Translations under genes and position numbers: made by a program | Shown here: positions 62,053 to 64,000 of the stretch, one piece after another | How positions within the stretch are numbered: position 1 is the first letter of the stretch | Layout of the letters: every line of letters begins with the position of its first letter | Source of the DNA: Candidatus Latescibacterota bacterium | GTDB lineage: Bacteria; Latescibacterota; UBA2968; UBA8231 | DNA length: 64,000 nucleotides | Direction: 5' to 3' | NCBI GenBank assembly: GCA_022819745.1 | Contig: JAJEGS010000048.1 | Location: 20,425 to 84,424, forward strand | The notes under the pieces: generated by a model | The model's input: the letters and a program-made list of their open reading frames with translations, nothing else | The model's database searches: none | What the model was told of the DNA's origin: nothing

Positions 62053-62847
62053 ATGAGTGAAATCGTCGCAGATACAGCCCAAATTCCCGAGTTGGAAGAC
62101 CAGCTTGACGCGCTCGATCGGCACGGCTTTCTATTGGTGCGCAACGCGCTGTCCGAGGACGTGGTGCTGGCCTGGCGGGAGTGCTTGGTGCGGAAGTACG
62201 AGCGGCGGGAATGGGACATTAGCAACGAAGTGGGCAATGTGGCTTTTGATCATTTGTTGGAGCAGGAACCCGAACTGGCTCGGCCCATGGTCGGCCATCC
62301 TTCGGTCGCGCCGTATTTACAGGCCATGCTCGGGCGGCAATGTCAGTTGCGGAGCTTTCGGGCGCACATCAATCCGGGTGCTTATACCCAAGAGTGGCAC
62401 AAGGATTTTGGCTATTATTGGGACGCGCCCGACGAGGCGCGGCACGCGCTACGACCGCTCTGTATAAACACCACATTTTACCTGACGGACAACGCGCCTG
62501 AGACTGGGCGCTTGACCTTCATCAACAACTTTTGCCACAACGCCCTGCCGGAAGAAATTCGCCACCTAGGCGGGTACAATTCCGACAACCCCTTTTACCA
62601 GTGGTGCGAGCGACAGGAGCACATTCATCTGCACCCTATGACCGGCGATGCCGTGGTGTTCTTCAGCCACATCCCGCACCAAGGTGCTAAGCTAAAGGAA
62701 GATGCCGACGCCCCCATACGCTGTAACGTGGTGCTGCACTACCAGCAGACGCCGATGTTCCCGGGGATTTCCTTTGTCAGCTCGCCGCTACCAGCCATTG
62801 CCGCGCTCGGGTACAACGGGACCTTTCCATTTGCCGAGGGGCGCTAG
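62053..62847 (+). CDS. Phytanoyl-CoA dioxygenase-family (PhyH) protein
   Basis: 264 aa, RBS TAGGAG 8 nt before ATG. Non-haem Fe(II)/2-oxoglutarate fold: N-terminal LDRHGFLLVRNALSEDVVLAWREC, a metal-binding His and Asp in QEWHKDFGYYWD (HxD), TTFYLTDNAPETGRLTFI, and the distal His with SHIPHQGAKLKEDADAPIRCNVVLHY. Oxygenates a small molecule with 2-oxoglutarate and O2. Fits the end of the sugar or natural-product catabolism operon. Confidence 0.93.
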   Translation: MSEIVADTAQIPELEDQLDALDRHGFLLVRNALSEDVVLAWRECLVRKYERREWDISNEVGNVAFDHLLEQEPELARPMVGHPSVAPYLQAMLGRQCQLRSFRAHINPGAYTQEWHKDFGYYWDAPDEARHALRPLCINTTFYLTDNAPETGRLTFINNFCHNALPEEIRHLGGYNSDNPFYQWCERQEHIHLHPMTGDAVVFFSHIPHQGAKLKEDADAPIRCNVVLHYQQTPMFPGISFVSSPLPAIAALGYNGTFPFAEGR

Positions 62848-62879
62848 AATTTCAACATCACAAAAAAAGGAGAACGCTT

Positions 62880-63791
62880 ATGCGTCACTTTACTCGCACC
62901 CCCCATTACAGCGGGCCAGACGACCCGGAAATCGGCCAAGTGCGCGGCACCTTGGCGCTTGGAGAAACCGTCATCATCGAGACTACTGGCGGAGCGGACA
63001 ACGACTTTGAAGCGGCCGGGGAGACCCGCGCTGGCATGATTACTTCTGGGGAGAGTCATCGCCGCTACGCCCGCCCTGGCGGTCCCTTTCTCATCGAAGG
63101 TATTGGGCCGGACGATTGGGTGGCCATCGAAATCATCGATATTGAGGTCGGCCCCTATGGCTTCTATCGCAACGGCGGTCCCAATTGGGGCAATTGGCGC
63201 TGCGTGGCACCGGTGCGCGACGGGCTGATTCACTTCCCGCCGGATTTTGTCGTGCCGGTGCGGCCCATGATCGGCGTCGTCCAGCTCGAATCGTGGGCAC
63301 CCAATGCCATAGATCACGGCGGCAACATGGATTTCAATGCCATCCAGCCCGGCAGCACCGTTCACATCCGCGCGCAAAAGCCTGGGGGATTACTCTCGCT
63401 AGGCGATGTCCACGCGCGCATGGGCGACGGCGAGTTGACTGGGGCGGGGGTTGAGATTGACTCGGCCATCACGCTCAAGGTGGATCGCTCGCCCGGATTC
63501 CCGAACAGCAGTCCTGTAGTCGAGACCACTAGGGTTGTGGAAGACGCCGAGGAATATCTCACCAGTGCGCGCGCAGAAGAGTGGGGCGACGCGCTCAAAG
63601 CGGCGTGGCTCGAAATGGTAGCCCTGATTTGCGACCGCTACGACACCACGTACGAATACGCCAACATGATCGTCGGCACCATTGGGGACGCTCGCCCGGG
63701 TTTTGCCACTGGCTACATGGGCGGATACGCGACCTGTCAGATCGCAGTGACTAAGAAGCTGCGGCGCACGGGCGAGCCGTATAAGCCATAG
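62880..63791 (+). CDS. Acetamidase/formamidase-family protein
   Basis: 303 aa, RBS AAGGAG 8 nt upstream. FmdA/AmdA fold: GTLALGETVIIETTGGADND, then PGGPFLIEGIGPDDWVAIEIIDIEVGPYGF, LESWAPNAIDHGGNMDFNAIQPGSTVHI, GLLSLGDVHARMGDGELTGAGVEI and ITLKVDRSPGFPNSSPVVETT. The His/Asp/Glu cluster of the family (DHGGNMD, GDVHARMGDGEL) is present. Hydrolyses short amides to acids and ammonia. The last gene of the catabolic operon before the mobile element. Confidence 0.92.
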   Translation: MRHFTRTPHYSGPDDPEIGQVRGTLALGETVIIETTGGADNDFEAAGETRAGMITSGESHRRYARPGGPFLIEGIGPDDWVAIEIIDIEVGPYGFYRNGGPNWGNWRCVAPVRDGLIHFPPDFVVPVRPMIGVVQLESWAPNAIDHGGNMDFNAIQPGSTVHIRAQKPGGLLSLGDVHARMGDGELTGAGVEIDSAITLKVDRSPGFPNSSPVVETTRVVEDAEEYLTSARAEEWGDALKAAWLEMVALICDRYDTTYEYANMIVGTIGDARPGFATGYMGGYATCQIAVTKKLRRTGEPYKP

Positions 63792-63859
63792 GGCTGAGAG
63801 GCGAATCCTAGGCGTTAGGTGCTAGACGGACGATAACCACTCATTTATAGGAAAATTAG

Positions 63860-64000
63860 GAACCTTGAATTCAACTCGTAAGTGCAATCTTTTGGGTAGC
63901 TGGCATAGAAACGGCCAACTGGTATATTTCCCGTGGCCATTTCAAACGCAGCTCCCGACGGAGGCGCTTATGGGAACGTATCACCAGTTGACCGAGTATC
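63860..64000 (+). mobile_element. Probable left end of an IS30-type insertion sequence
   Basis: The ~110 bp before the transposase start contain TTGAATTCAACTCGTAAGTG, which has the look of an IS30-type terminal repeat but cannot be bounded without its partner end. The element truncates or follows the acetamidase gene's downstream sequence; nothing else is recognised from 63792 to 63970. Confidence 0.4.
63970..64000 (+). CDS. IS30-type transposase (partial, N-terminus only)
   Basis: ATG at 63970 with GGAGG ~6 nt upstream; the first residues, MGTYHQLTEY, match the N-terminus of IS30-family transposases. The rest lies beyond the window. Ten residues are thin support. Confidence 0.6.
   Translation, partial: MGTYHQLTEY

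Overview
The window looks like a chromosomal segment (or metagenome-assembled contig) of an uncultured Gram-negative bacterium of the FCB-like candidate phyla, most like Latescibacterota or Poribacteria. This is inferred from a diderm envelope (outer-membrane barrels, a TonB-dependent receptor, ExbB/ExbD, many lipoproteins with clear lipoboxes), C-terminal FlgD-like Ig domains, HEAT, NHL, VCBS and formylglycine-generating-enzyme-like surface proteins, OPT-like membrane proteins, and a Gfo/Idh, epimerase and phytanoyl-CoA-dioxygenase-like catabolic block. GC is fairly high, starts are often GTG or TTG, and genes are packed with 1-17 bp overlaps. I saw no rRNA, tRNA, CRISPR array or prophage. 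Once starts are corrected, no gene-free stretch exceeds about 300 bases.

Layout: (1) 1-4134, minus strand: an envelope operon read leftwards of a FlgT-like secreted protein, a membrane-anchored DUF4159 protein built like TonB, a HEAT lipoprotein, and a VCBS/FG-GAP protein cut by the window edge. (2) 4.2-22.7 kb, plus strand: a large envelope cluster with a CBM9-like secreted protein, two paralogous ~970-985 aa outer-membrane proteins, two paralogous lipoproteins, another lipoprotein, a discoidin/FlgD-domain protein, a PorV/PorQ-like barrel, a 1090 aa TPR protein, ExbB plus two ExbD (one without the proton-binding Asp), and a SurA-like foldase. With region 1 it is my main candidate for an undescribed envelope machine. 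(3) 22.7-30.9 kb: two OPT-like membrane proteins around SUMF1-like, L-domain-like and tandem NHL lipoproteins, with a small MITE-like element. (4) 31-32.7 kb: a retropepsin-like pair and a HicB-like gene with an unusual partner. (5) 32.9-37.5 kb: a giant PA/M28-pseudopeptidase/FtsX fusion. (6) 37.5-44.3 kb: carbon metabolism (APH-fold kinase, mannose-6-phosphate isomerase, SDR, acetyl-CoA synthetase, glycogen debranching enzyme).

(7) 44.3-54.7 kb is a cobalamin locus: canonical promoter, B12 riboswitch, BtuB-like receptor, secreted propeller, PduO-type adenosyltransferase, BtuF/BtuC/BtuD-like ABC importer, then a DUF433/DUF5615 toxin-antitoxin pair and an orphan XRE gene translationally coupled to a second, unexported BtuF-like protein. 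(8) 54.7-63.8 kb: an exported galactose mutarotase diverges from a ribose-type sugar ABC importer followed by an oxidoreductase, two epimerase-like proteins, a PhyH dioxygenase and an acetamidase/formamidase, probably one uptake-and-catabolism operon for an unidentified substrate. (9) At the right edge an IS30-type transposase begins.

Palindromic repeats lie between genes near 46.9, 48.45 and 55.9 kb, and a 10-bp-periodic repeat recurs at about 0.97, 24.7 and 25.7 kb.
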